NCBI GenBank assembly: GCA_963588905.1
Contig: CAVAJF010000007.1
Location: 7,353-71,352, forward strand
Source: Butyricicoccus_A sp963588905
GTDB taxonomy: Bacteria; Bacillota; Clostridia; Oscillospirales; Butyricicoccaceae
Direction of reading: 5' to 3'
Length of the DNA: 64,000 bases
Part shown: positions 38,665 to 47,881 of the stretch, piece by piece
Layout: each line of letters opens with the position of its first letter
Numbering within the stretch: position 1 is the stretch's first letter
Position numbers and translations under genes: made by a program
Notes under the pieces: model-generated
Databases searched by the model: none
Told to the model about the DNA's origin: nothing
Seen by the model: only the letters and a program-made list of their open reading frames with translations

Positions 38665-40263
38665 TTAGTCTTCGGCACGACCAAACTCGGCAAGCTGGAG
38701 ACCTTCGTTCTTGTCCAGCGCCCAGTTCAGGTTCCACATGCTGGTAAACAGCAGCAGGTACCGTCCGCGGTAGTCCTGTACCACCTTGGAATCCGAGGTG
38801 ATTTTCAGCTCGTCCGGCTGGAAATCTTCATTTTCAATCCAGCGCAGGTACTGATACGGCAGGTTTTCCATGATGATGTCCACGCGGTATTCGTTCTTGA
38901 GACGATACTCCAAAACTTCCAACTGCAGGACGCCGACAACGCCGACAATGACTTCTTCCATACCGGTGTGCGGCTCCTGGAAGATCTGAATGGCACCTTC
39001 CTGCGCAATCTGTTCCATACCCTTGATGAACTGCTTGCGCTTCATGGTGTCCTTCTGACGAATACGGCAGAATACTTCCGGCGCAAACGTCGGGATACCG
39101 GAATACTTGCAGTCAAAGCCAGGCGTGCATACTGTGTCGCCAATCGAGAAAATGCCCGGATCAAAGACGCCGATGATGTCGCCAGCATATGCCTCGTCAA
39201 TGATGGCGCGATCCTGTGCCATAATCTGCTGCGGCTGCGCCAGCTGCATTTTCTTTCCAGCCTGTACATGATAGACATCCATGCCCTTTTCAAATTTGCC
39301 GGAGCAAATACGCATAAAGGCAACGCGGTCACGGTGTGCCTTGTTCATGTTTGCCTGAATCTTGAATACAAATGCCGAGAAGTGCTCGTCAAACGGGTCA
39401 ATGACTTCGCCCTTGGAGACACGTGCCGTCGGCGGCGGTGTCATTTCCAAAAAGTACTGCAGGAACGGCTCGACACCGAAGTTGGTCAGAGCGGAACCAA
39501 AGAATACCGGAGACAGCGTGCCTGCGTGCACGCGGTCAATATCAAATTCTTCTCCCGCACCGCCGAGCAGCTCAATATCATCCTGCAGGGTTTCCCACAG
39601 GCGTTCGCCAACCATTGGCTCCAGTTCCGGATCGTCCGGCTCGTAAATTTTGATTTTTGCTTCCTTAGTACCTGTGACAGAAGCTGCCTCAAATGCCATA
39701 ACATGGTTCTTCTGACGGTCATAGACACCCTTAAATTCCTTGCCGCAGCCAATCGGCCAGTTGACAGCATAGGTGTCGATGCCCAGCTCCTTTTCCAGCT
39801 CATCGAGCAGATCATACGGGTCACGGGATTCCAAGTCCATCTTGTTGATAAAGGTGAAAATCGGAATACCGCGCATAGAACAAACCTTAAACAGCTTGCG
39901 GGTCTGCGCCTCGACACCCTTGGATGCATCAATGACCATGATTGCGGAATCCGCTGCCATCAGGGTGCGGTAGGTATCCTCTGAGAAGTCCTGATGTCCC
40001 GGGGTATCCAGAATGTTGATGCAGTGTCCGCCGTATTCAAACTGGAGCACAGAAGACGTTACCGAGATGCCGCGCTGCTTCTCGATTTCCATCCAGTCGG
40101 AAACGGCATGGCGGGTGTTCTTCTTGCCCTTAACGGCACCGGCCAGCTGAATGGCTCCACCGTACAGCAGGAATTTCTCTGTAATGGTCGTTTTGCCGGC
40201 ATCCGGATGCGAAATGATCGCGAATGTTCGGCGCTTTGCAATTTCTGATTTTAAATCTGACAA
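38665..40263 (-). CDS. prfC: Peptide chain release factor 3
   Basis: A 532-residue GTPase that recycles RF1 and RF2 from the ribosome. Motifs: ISHPDAGKTTITEK (G1, near residue 18), RGISVTSSV (G2), DTPGHQDFSEDTYRTL (G3), NKMDLESRDP (G4). The start is TTG at 40263, since GGAGG is 9 bases upstream and the family begins with this LSDLKSEIAKRRTFAI segment; the frame is open 65 codons more without sense. A terminator-like hairpin lies 34 bases upstream in its leader. Confidence 0.94.
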   Translation of the reverse strand: MSDLKSEIAKRRTFAIISHPDAGKTTITEKFLLYGGAIQLAGAVKGKKNTRHAVSDWMEIEKQRGISVTSSVLQFEYGGHCINILDTPGHQDFSEDTYRTLMAADSAIMVIDASKGVEAQTRKLFKVCSMRGIPIFTFINKMDLESRDPYDLLDELEKELGIDTYAVNWPIGCGKEFKGVYDRQKNHVMAFEAASVTGTKEAKIKIYEPDDPELEPMVGERLWETLQDDIELLGGAGEEFDIDRVHAGTLSPVFFGSALTNFGVEPFLQYFLEMTPPPTARVSKGEVIDPFDEHFSAFVFKIQANMNKAHRDRVAFMRICSGKFEKGMDVYHVQAGKKMQLAQPQQIMAQDRAIIDEAYAGDIIGVFDPGIFSIGDTVCTPGFDCKYSGIPTFAPEVFCRIRQKDTMKRKQFIKGMEQIAQEGAIQIFQEPHTGMEEVIVGVVGVLQLEVLEYRLKNEYRVDIIMENLPYQYLRWIENEDFQPDELKITSDSKVVQDYRGRYLLLFTSMWNLNWALDKNEGLQLAEFGRAED

Positions 40264-40296
40264 AAGAAAAAACCTCCGATCAGCAATTGTTCGTAT

Positions 40297-40576
40297 AAAA
40301 AAAGCGCCGGACAATATGCAGGCGCATACACTATATATCTTATCACAGGTTGAAGCGGAAAACAATCTCTCGTTTGCTGAAAAAGAGCAGAAAAGTGGCG
40401 CGTCGATTGGTAGGAATTCGACGCGCCATACAGTAAAGAGAGAGATATATGAAAGCACAGAATGGGAAAACTGTGCGGTGGCAGGCTATAAACCTAATCG
40501 CTTTTGGGATGGAAGCTGTGTTGTTTCCGCTCCCTTGAGCTTGACTATAGTATATCACAAAAAGACAGGAAAACAA
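40297..40576 (-). promoter_or_regulatory. prfC promoter and long structured leader with terminator-like end
   Basis: On the minus strand TTGTTT (40571-40576) and TATACT (40549-40554), 16 bases apart, start a leader of about 280 bases. It has a 6-bp hairpin GCACAG/CTGTGC, a perfect 10-bp hairpin GGCGCGTCGA/TCGACGCGCC, and finally GCGCC/GGCGC (40321-40325 with 40304-40308) followed by seven T. With no room for a promoter after the last hairpin, prfC must be read through it, so it looks like an attenuator. I recognise no riboswitch class. On the plus strand the gap 40264-40744 shows no gene. Confidence 0.5.
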
Positions 40577-40744
40577 TGGACAGGATACATAAAATACGGA
40601 AAATGAAACTGGCTTTTGTATATCAAGTTAAACAATTGTCTTTGCGTCACGGACAATTTACCTGCTCTGTATTCGCGAAATGTGCGTTGTTTTTTGCGGA
40701 AAGCTGTGATAAGATAAGAAAAATCACAGAAAAAGGAGATTCCA

Positions 40745-41083
40745 ATGAATATTCAGATATTTGGCAAAAGCAAGTGCTTTGACACAAAAAAAGCCGAACG
40801 ATACTTCAAGGAGCGCAGAATAAAGTACCAAATGGTAGATCTCGTGCGTTACGGCATGAGCAAGGGCGAGTTTACCTCTGTGTGCCGCGCAGTGGGTCTG
40901 GAAGCGATGATTGACCCGAAGGCGAAGGACCCCGATGCTGCGATGCTGCCATATCTTGCCTCTGATGAAGCCAAGATGGAAAAGCTGCTGGATAATCCAA
41001 AGCTGCTCAAGACACCGATTGTGCGCAATGGCAAACAGGCGACCGTTGGCTTTTGTCCGGATGTGTGGAAGACATGGGAATGA
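40745..41083 (+). CDS. ArsC/Spx-family thioredoxin-fold protein
   Basis: A 112-residue protein of the ArsC/Spx superfamily. GKSKCFDTKKAERYFKERRI has a single catalytic-position cysteine near residue 11, without the CXXC of Spx, and KLLKTPIVRNGKQATVGF near residue 85 is the cis-proline region. It could be a reductase-like or regulatory protein; the sequence does not decide. AAAGGAG lies 7 bases before the ATG. The next gene overlaps its stop. Confidence 0.85.
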   Translation: MNIQIFGKSKCFDTKKAERYFKERRIKYQMVDLVRYGMSKGEFTSVCRAVGLEAMIDPKAKDPDAAMLPYLASDEAKMEKLLDNPKLLKTPIVRNGKQATVGFCPDVWKTWE

Positions 41084-42189
41084 GTGATAGACTGCCGTCT
41101 TTTGTGACGGAAACACGCGATGTGTGGACGGTATTACAGCAGGAAACGCGGCCGATTTGTCTGTATGGCATGGGCGACGGCGCGGAAAAAATTTTGCGCG
41201 TTTGCGAGCAGAGAAACATTCCGATTGCCGGCATTTTTGCATCGGATGAATTTGTGCGCGGACATAGCTTTGCCGGATTTGTCGTGAAAAAGCGATCGGA
41301 TCTCGAAAAAGAATTGGGAGATTTTGTCGCGGTCATTGCCTTTGCGTCGAGCAGACCGGAAGTGCTGGCGCTGTTTGATGATTTGGATCGAACACACACG
41401 ACGTATGCGCCGGATGTACCGGTGGCAGAGGGAAAACTGTTTGATTTGGCATTTGCCCAAAAGCACTGTGAAGAACTGGAACAGGCGTATGCCCTGCTGG
41501 CAGATGACCGTTCCCGCGAAGTCTTTGCGGCGACGGTGAATTTCAAGCTGAGCGGCAAGCTGCATTGGCTGCGCGACTACACAGACAGTCGGGAGAGCGT
41601 GTTTGAGACGTATCTCAAGCCGACACAGCACGAGCATTTTGTCGATCTCGGCGCATATAACGGCGATACCATTCGAGAACTGCTGTCGTATACCGATGGA
41701 AAATACGATTCGATTACCGCATTGGAACCGGACAAAAAGACCTTTAAAAAGCTGAAAAAATATGTCGAGCAGGCGCAGCTGGAGCATATTCACATCGTCA
41801 ATGCCGGCGCATGGAGTGAGCCGGGGGAGATGCTGTTTGGCGGCAAGGCGGGACGCAATTCTGCGCTGACACCGGTCATGAACGAGGTATCACATGACAA
41901 GCATACCGTTATGATTCCGGTAGAATCCGTCGATCATGTCTTAAACGGTGCGCCGTGCACCCTGCTCAAATTAGATGTCGAGGGCGCGGAACGCATGGCA
42001 TTGGAGGGCGCGCGGCGAACCATTCAGCAATATCGCCCGCGTATTTCGCTGTCTGCATATCACAGAAGCGAGGACTTGTACGAGCTGCCGCTGCTGCTGC
42101 ATGACATGTGCGCAGATGTTCGGTTGGGAATGCGGCATCACCCGTATGTTCCGGCGTGGGAGACAAATTTCTATGTAACTTTTGGTTAA
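41080..42189 (+). CDS. FkbM-family SAM-dependent methyltransferase
   Basis: A 369-residue protein. The N-terminal half (about residues 1-170) is a Rossmann-like domain starting PICLYGMGDGAEKIL, and the C-terminal half is an FkbM methyltransferase with FVDLGAYNGDTIRELL near residue 190, AFEP-like ITALEPDKKTFKKL near 212 and LLKLDVEGAERMALEGA near 300. Such enzymes O-methylate sugars or small molecules; the substrate is unknown. The chosen ATG shares ATGA with the upstream stop; an ATG two codons earlier is possible. Confidence 0.86.
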   Translation: MSDRLPSFVTETRDVWTVLQQETRPICLYGMGDGAEKILRVCEQRNIPIAGIFASDEFVRGHSFAGFVVKKRSDLEKELGDFVAVIAFASSRPEVLALFDDLDRTHTTYAPDVPVAEGKLFDLAFAQKHCEELEQAYALLADDRSREVFAATVNFKLSGKLHWLRDYTDSRESVFETYLKPTQHEHFVDLGAYNGDTIRELLSYTDGKYDSITALEPDKKTFKKLKKYVEQAQLEHIHIVNAGAWSEPGEMLFGGKAGRNSALTPVMNEVSHDKHTVMIPVESVDHVLNGAPCTLLKLDVEGAERMALEGARRTIQQYRPRISLSAYHRSEDLYELPLLLHDMCADVRLGMRHHPYVPAWETNFYVTFG

Positions 42190-42285
42190 AAACTATGGAA
42201 ATCTTGCCTCATTTGCTGTATACTAACAACAGGAAACAATGTCCGCAAGGACGAGAGATCTGTGAATGAAAAGGAGACGATTCCA

Positions 42286-42720
42286 ATGGCAAATTGTTTT
42301 TACTGTGATCCGGATCACGAAGGCCGCAAGGCAATTATGTTCCGCGTTGGCAAGATGAGAGAGGGCGTACTGTATCTGTTCAAGGATCAGGCACACAAGG
42401 GTCGTTGCGTTGTCGCTGTAGACGAGCATCTGTCCGAGCTTTCCGATCTGACACCGGAGCAGCGTCATGCATTTATGGATGATGTCGCAGACGTTGCAGG
42501 CGCAGTAAAGAAGCTGTGGGGCTGCACCAAGATCAATCTGGGCGCATTCGGCGACAAGCTGCCGCACCTGCATTTCCATATCGTACCGAAGTACGAAGGC
42601 GGTTTCGAGTTCGGCGGCGGATTTGAAATCACCAATCCGAATCCGGTACATCTGACCGAGGCTGAGTACGCTGAGATGATGGCACAGCTCAAGGCAGAAC
42701 TGAACATCGTAAAGGACTAA
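42286..42720 (+). CDS. HIT-family nucleotide-binding protein
   Basis: A 144-residue histidine-triad protein. CFYCDPD at the N-terminus and LPHLHFHIVP near residue 90 give the HIT motif HxHxH. HIT enzymes hydrolyse nucleoside phosphoramidates or dinucleoside polyphosphates. The ATG at 42286 follows AAAGGAG; an in-frame GTG lies 8 codons upstream. The pattern is close to a clostridial HIT subgroup that I know only as hypothetical. It is monocistronic. Confidence 0.9.
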   Translation: MANCFYCDPDHEGRKAIMFRVGKMREGVLYLFKDQAHKGRCVVAVDEHLSELSDLTPEQRHAFMDDVADVAGAVKKLWGCTKINLGAFGDKLPHLHFHIVPKYEGGFEFGGGFEITNPNPVHLTEAEYAEMMAQLKAELNIVKD

Positions 42721-42819
42721 TTAAGTTTAGTTGTAACCTTATCAAAGGAAAGGGCGTGGTGTGATACACTTCGCCTTTTTCTTTTTCCTGTGTCCAGTTT
42801 GTAAAATCCGCGCAGTTGC

Positions 42820-42848
42820 TTGAAATTTATGGGGTTTCCGGCTATACT
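42820..42848 (+). promoter_or_regulatory. Promoter of the M50 protease - scpAB - ytfJ operon
   Basis: TTGAAA (42820-42825) and TATACT (42843-42848) are 17 bases apart, 35 bases before the start of the protease gene. Confidence 0.7.
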
Positions 42849-42882
42849 ATATTCTAACATTGAATGATTGTAGGAGTATGAT

Positions 42883-43518
42883 ATGTCAAGTTTTTTGCAC
42901 AGTTCGCTGATTCAAATTTTGGTCAGCATTCCGGCTCTGCTACTTTGTCTGAGCGTACATGAAGCCTGTCACGGTTTCGCGGCGTATGCGCTGGGCGATC
43001 CGACGGCAAAGCAGGCGGGACGGCTGACGTTTGATCCGCTGCATCATCTTGATCCGATTGGCACGCTTTGTATGCTGCTGTTTCATGTCGGATGGGCAAA
43101 GCCGGTGCCAATCAATCCGAGCTATTTTAAAAATCGCCGTGTCGGTATCGCACTGGTATCGCTTGCCGGTCCGGTGTCCAATTTTGTGCTGGCTCTCATT
43201 GCGCTGTTTTTGTATTACCCGTTGCGATTGACCAGCTCGCCGATTTTAACTGCCATTGCGCTGATGCTGTATATGACGGCCGTGATGAGCATCGGCTTGG
43301 GTGTATTCAACCTGATTCCGGTGCCGCCGCTGGATGGCTCCAAGATTTTGCTGGCCTTTCTTCCGGCGAAATATGAGTACAAATTCGCGCAGTATGAGCA
43401 GTATATCCAGTTTATTCTGCTGATTTTGCTGTTTGTCGGTGTGCTGGACAGACCGATCAATTTCTTTGTCAATTTGATTTATCACGCGCTCAGCGCGATT
43501 GTTTTGCTGGTGTTTTAA
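42883..43518 (+). CDS. Site-2-protease-family membrane protein (M50)
   Basis: A 211-residue membrane protein with HEACH near residue 27 (the HEXXH zinc site) and NLIPVPPLDGSKI near residue 145, holding the third ligand. It has no PDZ domain, as in the YwhC-type small M50 proteins. It probably cuts membrane proteins within the bilayer; the target is unknown. It is directly followed by scpA with no gap, an arrangement I recall from many Firmicutes. Confidence 0.9.
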   Translation: MSSFLHSSLIQILVSIPALLLCLSVHEACHGFAAYALGDPTAKQAGRLTFDPLHHLDPIGTLCMLLFHVGWAKPVPINPSYFKNRRVGIALVSLAGPVSNFVLALIALFLYYPLRLTSSPILTAIALMLYMTAVMSIGLGVFNLIPVPPLDGSKILLAFLPAKYEYKFAQYEQYIQFILLILLFVGVLDRPINFFVNLIYHALSAIVLLVF

Positions 43519-44289
43519 ATGACAGAAAAAATCACCTTTCATCTGTCCGCCTTTGACGGACCGTTGGATTTGCTTTTGCATTTGATTGCAAAGAACAAAG
43601 TCAATATTTATGACATCCCTATTTCGCTGATTCTCGAACAGTACATGGAAATCCTGCGCGAAGCCCAGTCGGCAGACATGGAAGTCGCCGGAGATTTCAT
43701 CGCTATGGCGGCACAGCTGATGCTCATCAAATCGCGGATGTTGCTGCCGAAGGAAAAGAACGAAGAGGATGAGGAAGAAGACCCGCGTGCGATGCTGGTA
43801 GAACAGCTGCTGGAATATCAGCGCATTCGTGAGGTACAGCCATATTTTAAGCGGCACAGTGACGCAGGACGCGATATTTTGACGCGCCCGCCGGAGCCGC
43901 TGGAACGAAAAAAGACGTTTGAGGGCACACTGCCGCCGGAAAAGCTGTCTGAGGCTGCACAGCGGATGCTGCTGCGCATTGGCAAGAAAATGCCGCCGCC
44001 GGTCAGTGCATTTTCCGGCATTGTCGGACATGAAACCGTGCCGGTACATACGCGCATCACAGCGATTTTGCTGCGGTTTCGCAAAAAGAAACAGCTGCGT
44101 TTTCAGGGCTTGTTTCGCGGTCTGCACAATCGCTCGGAAATTGTTGCGACCTTTCTCGCCGTGCTGGAGCTGTCAAAGACGCATCGCATTCAGATTGACG
44201 GCGAGGAAGAAAACCCTACGCTGACGCTGTTTGCCGATAAAGAGCGGGAAGAAGCAAATACAGAGATTCAGGAGGAACGCATCTCATGA
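43519..44289 (+). CDS. scpA: Segregation and condensation protein A
   Basis: A 256-residue kleisin of the SMC-ScpAB complex, which compacts and separates chromosomes. FDGPLDLLLHLIAKNKVNIYDIPISLILEQY at the N-terminus binds the SMC neck, and a C-terminal winged helix (FLAVLELSKTHRIQID) the SMC head. An acidic linker EEDEEEDP lies near residue 80. The ATG follows the protease stop at once, and the gene overlaps scpB by 4 bases. Confidence 0.95.
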   Translation: MTEKITFHLSAFDGPLDLLLHLIAKNKVNIYDIPISLILEQYMEILREAQSADMEVAGDFIAMAAQLMLIKSRMLLPKEKNEEDEEEDPRAMLVEQLLEYQRIREVQPYFKRHSDAGRDILTRPPEPLERKKTFEGTLPPEKLSEAAQRMLLRIGKKMPPPVSAFSGIVGHETVPVHTRITAILLRFRKKKQLRFQGLFRGLHNRSEIVATFLAVLELSKTHRIQIDGEEENPTLTLFADKEREEANTEIQEERIS

Positions 44290-44840
44290 ATGAATTGTCC
44301 TGCCTGTTGGAGGGCATTTTATTTGCATCGGGAGAACCGGTCTACGAAGAAAAACTCAAGCAGGTGCTTGGTATTGATGCGAAACAGCTGCATCAGTTGG
44401 CACAGGAGCTGGCGGACAGCTATGACGCGGAAAAGCGCGGCTTTCAACTGATTCGCCTGCAAGACAGCTATCAGATGGTTTCCCGCGCAGAATATGCAGA
44501 TACCATTCGCCGTGCGCTGGAAGTGCGGCGCACGCCATCGTTGTCTGCGGCGGCATTAGAGGTATTGTCTATTGTCGCGTACCGCCAGCCGGTTACCCGC
44601 GCTTATATTGAACAGCTGCGCGGTGTGGATAGTTCCAACACCGTACTGAATCTGTTGGACAAGGGCTTGTTAGAGGGCTGCGGCCGTCTGGATGTGCCGG
44701 GCAGACCGATGATTTACCGCACGACACCGGCGTTTTTGCGGGCATTTTCCATTTCTTCTCTGGATGAGCTGCCGGATTTGCCGGAGCTGCGGGAATTGGA
44801 AGAAAAACGCGAGTCCGAACAGGAGGAATCTGAATCATGA
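44286..44840 (+). CDS. scpB: Segregation and condensation protein B
   Basis: A 184-residue partner of ScpA with two winged-helix domains. LLEGILFASGEPV at the N-terminus and LSIVAYRQPVTRAYIEQLRGVDSS near residue 97 are ScpB signatures. The C-terminal tail is acidic (EEKRESEQEESES). It overlaps scpA and the next gene by 4 bases each, so the three are translationally coupled. Confidence 0.95.
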   Translation: MNELSCLLEGILFASGEPVYEEKLKQVLGIDAKQLHQLAQELADSYDAEKRGFQLIRLQDSYQMVSRAEYADTIRRALEVRRTPSLSAAALEVLSIVAYRQPVTRAYIEQLRGVDSSNTVLNLLDKGLLEGCGRLDVPGRPMIYRTTPAFLRAFSISSLDELPDLPELRELEEKRESEQEESES

Positions 44841-45517
44841 TCGTACTCCGCATTCTGGGTATCGTCCTGTGCGTTGTCTTACTTCTTGGCGTGTCACTGA
44901 CAGTCTTTACTCTGTTTGCACCGGCACGGATAGAAATCAAGCGGGACATGCCGGACGGGCAGCTCAAGATGCGGTTAGGATTCGGTCCGATCAAGAAAGT
45001 GTTTCGGCTCGGCGGCAAGAAAAAAAAGCCCAAAAAGCCGACCAAGAAGCAAGAAAAAAAAGAACAACGCGAGGAACAGAAAGAGAAAACAACAGCACCG
45101 CGCTTTGACCTGAAACGATTGCCAATAGATCGTGCGCTGGAATTGGTTGTAGAACTGATATATGACTTGGCGGGGGCGATTGTGTGGGAGCGTCTGCACG
45201 TGACAGTGATCCTGCACACAGCGGATGCGGCGCGTACCGGCAGACTGCTCGGTGCCTGTTCCGCTGTGGTCGGCAATCTCTATCCGTACTTGGCGCGGAC
45301 CCATGTCCTCAAGGACACAAAGATTGTCATAGATGCAGATTTTGATGCACAAAAGACCATATGGGGATTGGACATTTCTGTGATGACACAGCTCCGATGG
45401 TATCCGGGTATTTTGTGGAAGCGGCGCAAGGAGCTGTGGGCACTGTGGAAGGCAGTCCGCCTGACGAAAGAAGAACGAAAAGCATGGAGCCAAAATCAAA
45501 CGGCTTCTCAGCAATAG
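44837..45517 (+). CDS. DUF2953-family membrane-anchored protein
   Basis: A 226-residue protein with one N-terminal membrane helix, a beta-rich start (ARIEIKRDMPDGQLKMRLGFGPI), a long lysine- and glutamate-rich linker near residues 60-90, and a C-terminal part with IDADFDAQKTIWGLDIS. This fits DUF2953, usually between scpB and ytfJ in spore-forming clostridia. Function is unknown; gene order hints at sporulation. ATGA overlap with scpB. Confidence 0.82.
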   Translation: MIVLRILGIVLCVVLLLGVSLTVFTLFAPARIEIKRDMPDGQLKMRLGFGPIKKVFRLGGKKKKPKKPTKKQEKKEQREEQKEKTTAPRFDLKRLPIDRALELVVELIYDLAGAIVWERLHVTVILHTADAARTGRLLGACSAVVGNLYPYLARTHVLKDTKIVIDADFDAQKTIWGLDISVMTQLRWYPGILWKRRKELWALWKAVRLTKEERKAWSQNQTASQQ

Positions 45518-45553
45518 GTATTATCACTATCCGAAAGAAAGAGGGAATTTCAA

Positions 45554-45985
45554 ATGGCAGAACATGGTGTAAATGGTCTGATGGCGGAGACAATGGAAAA
45601 AATCCGTTCTATGGTCGATGTCAACACAATTATCGGTGATCCCATCGTTACGCATGATGGAACCACACTGATTCCGATTTCTAAGGTGACGTTCGGTTTT
45701 GGCTCCGGCGGCACAGATTTTAAATCGCGCAACAGTGGAGAAAATGCCCCGCTGTGCTTTGGCGGCGGCGGCGGTGCCGGCGTCAGCATTCAGCCGGTTG
45801 CCTTTCTCATTGTCAGCGAGGGAAATGCGCGGATTCTTCCGGTCAATATGCCGGCGGATAACAGCACGGATCGTCTGATTGAGCTGATTCCGGATGCCAT
45901 TAACGGCGTGCAGAGCTTGTTTGGCAAGCGCGGCAAGAAGGAAGAGGCTGTCACAGAAACAGAAGTCGCTCCGACAGAAGAATAA
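45554..45985 (+). CDS. ytfJ: GerW/YtfJ-family spore protein
   Basis: A 143-residue protein with IGDPIVTHDGTTLIPISKVTFGFGSGG near residues 27-53, a glycine run FGGGGGAGVSIQP, and the DLIPKVINK-like end typical of YtfJ/GerW. In B. subtilis GerW supports germination with L-alanine. It follows DUF2953 by 36 bases with AGAAAGAGGGA as ribosome site, and a terminator follows. Confidence 0.92.
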   Translation: MAEHGVNGLMAETMEKIRSMVDVNTIIGDPIVTHDGTTLIPISKVTFGFGSGGTDFKSRNSGENAPLCFGGGGGAGVSIQPVAFLIVSEGNARILPVNMPADNSTDRLIELIPDAINGVQSLFGKRGKKEEAVTETEVAPTEE

Positions 45986-45994
45986 ACAAACAGA

Positions 45995-46021
45995 AAGAGG
46001 AGCCAAATGCTCCTCTTTTTG
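45995..46021 (+). terminator. Terminator after ytfJ
   Basis: A perfect 9-bp stem (45995-46003 with 46009-46017), 5-base loop and a run of T. Confidence 0.85.
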
Positions 46022-46077
46022 TTCAGACATAAACATACACAGGACTCCGTAAAATGACTATCTGAGGGGGAATGTGT

Positions 46078-47217
46078 GTGAAAGCAAAATTTTGGATTTG
46101 TTTGCTGCTTGCTGTGTGTTTCAGTGTCAGCCGAGCAAGTGCGTATTCCGCGCAGGCATATGCCGTGCTGGATGCAGATACCGGTGTCTTACTGGATGGC
46201 GCGCAGGAAACGCGGCGGCTGCCAATGGCGAGCACCACCAAGATTATGACGGGATTGCTGGCAGCGGAATCGGGAAAATTACAGCAGATTATCACGGTTT
46301 CCGCTGTCAGTGCGGGTGTAGAAGGCTCGTCTATGTATTTGAAGCAGGGAGAACAGCTGCCGCTGCAAGAGGTTTTGTATGGTTTGATGCTGTGTTCCGG
46401 CAATGATGCGGCAGAGTGCATTGCAGAAAATCTCGGCGGAAGAAACACATTTGTGCGCCGCATGAACGAACGAGCGCAGCAGCTGGGGCTGAGCAATACG
46501 CATTTTGACAATCCCAGCGGGCTGGATGGAAAAACACATTACACGACGGCGCACGAACTGGCGCAGTTGGCAGCAGCCGCACTAAAGAATCCGATTTTTG
46601 CCCAAATTGTCGCCACCAAGAGTTACACGGCTGGTACGCGAACGATGGTCAATCACAATAAGCTGCTGCGCATGTATCCGGACGCTGTCGGCGTCAAAAC
46701 CGGGTATACCTTGACGGCAGGGCGGTGTCTGGTCAGTGCAGCTAAACGAAATGGGCGCACGGTTGTTGCCGTGACACTGCACGACAGGGATGATTGGAAC
46801 GATCATATGCATATGCTGGATGAGGCATTTGCTTCTATACGCACGCAGACTGCCGCACAGGCGGGGGAGATTGTGCAAACCATTCCTGTGCAGACGGGAG
46901 AACAACGGCAGGTGCAGGCGGTGTATCAAGAAGATTTGACAGCATCCTTGTTTGATGAAGAGCAGGCAGAGATACGAGTATCCTGCGCGGCGTTTTTATA
47001 TGCGCCGGTACAGAAGGGAGACATCTGCGGAAGCGCGCAATTGGTATGTAATGGTGTCGTGCTGGATGAGACCGCGCTGGTTTGTGCGCAGTCTGTCGCA
47101 TTGGATCCCGCACAGGAAGATACCAGCTTGTCAGAAAAAGTTCGGCATTGGTGGGATGCCGTGAGAAAACGAGAGGTAATACATGAAAATCACAGTCGTT
47201 TACGGACAAAATCATAA
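46078..47217 (+). CDS. D-alanyl-D-alanine carboxypeptidase (DacB/DacF type)
   Basis: A 379-residue penicillin-binding protein, class S11, which trims the stem peptide of peptidoglycan. Signal peptide residues 1-22, then S52-T-T-K55 (SXXK nucleophile), SGND near residue 105, and KTGYT near residue 205. Its place after ytfJ recalls dacB/dacF used in spore cortex formation. The start is taken as GTG 46078, with GAGGGGG 7 bases upstream; the ATG at 46072 is too close to it. It overlaps the next gene by 35 bases. Confidence 0.92.
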   Translation: MKAKFWICLLLAVCFSVSRASAYSAQAYAVLDADTGVLLDGAQETRRLPMASTTKIMTGLLAAESGKLQQIITVSAVSAGVEGSSMYLKQGEQLPLQEVLYGLMLCSGNDAAECIAENLGGRNTFVRRMNERAQQLGLSNTHFDNPSGLDGKTHYTTAHELAQLAAAALKNPIFAQIVATKSYTAGTRTMVNHNKLLRMYPDAVGVKTGYTLTAGRCLVSAAKRNGRTVVAVTLHDRDDWNDHMHMLDEAFASIRTQTAAQAGEIVQTIPVQTGEQRQVQAVYQEDLTASLFDEEQAEIRVSCAAFLYAPVQKGDICGSAQLVCNGVVLDETALVCAQSVALDPAQEDTSLSEKVRHWWDAVRKREVIHENHSRLRTKS

Positions 47218-47878
47218 GGGCTCAACCTACCATGTCGCCAGAACGCTGGCGGAGAAATTGGACGGAGAGATCACGGAGATCTTTTTGCCGCGAGATTTTG
47301 GCGAATTTTGCGTGGGATGTGCCAATTGTATCTTACGAGATGCAAAATACTGTCCTCATGCGGAAGCTTTGCAGCCGCTCACACAAAAGCTGGATGAAGC
47401 AGATGTCATTATTTTGGCAAGTCCGGTATATGTGTACCATGCCACAGGTTCCATGAAGGCGTTTTTAGATCATTATGGCTGGCGTTGGATGGTACATAGA
47501 CCGGAGCGTTCGATGTTCCGCAAGCAAGCGGTCTGTATCTCTACGGCGGCGGGAGCGGGAATGAAATCCACGCTGAAAGACATGGCAGACAGTCTGTGGT
47601 TCTGGGGTGTTGGCAGGGTGTATCGGTACGGCTTGGCGGTGTATGCTATTAACTATGGCCATATGAGCGAAAAGAAAAAACAGAATGTTGACCGAAAGAC
47701 AACCGCATTGGCGAAAAAAATCAAAGCGCGGGATGGAAAAGTACAGCCTTCGCTCAAGACCAAGGCATTTTTTACGATGATGCATTTGGTGCGCAGCAAA
47801 AAGCCGAGCGACGATGCGGATGGAACGTATTGGAAACAGCAGGGATGGACGGGAAGCAAACGCCCGTGGAAGGATTAA
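47183..47878 (+). CDS. Flavodoxin-fold oxidoreductase with CX2CX2CX7C motif
   Basis: A 231-residue FMN-binding protein starting MKITVVYGQNHKGSTYHVA. FCVGCANCILRDAKYC gives CX2CX2CX7C, as in iron-sulfur flavoproteins, and ASPVYVYHATGSMKAFLDH is the second flavin loop. The C-terminal third is basic and includes a segment around FFTMMHLVRSKK. It resembles the gene at 7277 in plan but not closely in sequence. Its start is inside the carboxypeptidase gene, with GAGAGG upstream. Confidence 0.85.
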   Translation: MKITVVYGQNHKGSTYHVARTLAEKLDGEITEIFLPRDFGEFCVGCANCILRDAKYCPHAEALQPLTQKLDEADVIILASPVYVYHATGSMKAFLDHYGWRWMVHRPERSMFRKQAVCISTAAGAGMKSTLKDMADSLWFWGVGRVYRYGLAVYAINYGHMSEKKKQNVDRKTTALAKKIKARDGKVQPSLKTKAFFTMMHLVRSKKPSDDADGTYWKQQGWTGSKRPWKD

Positions 47879-47881
47879 ATC

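Noticed and set aside
40264..40606. 151-codon plus-strand frame (40151-40606) opposite the prfC start and leader
   Set aside because: It crosses the prfC start region and the GC-rich hairpins, has no ribosome site and no recognisable domain.
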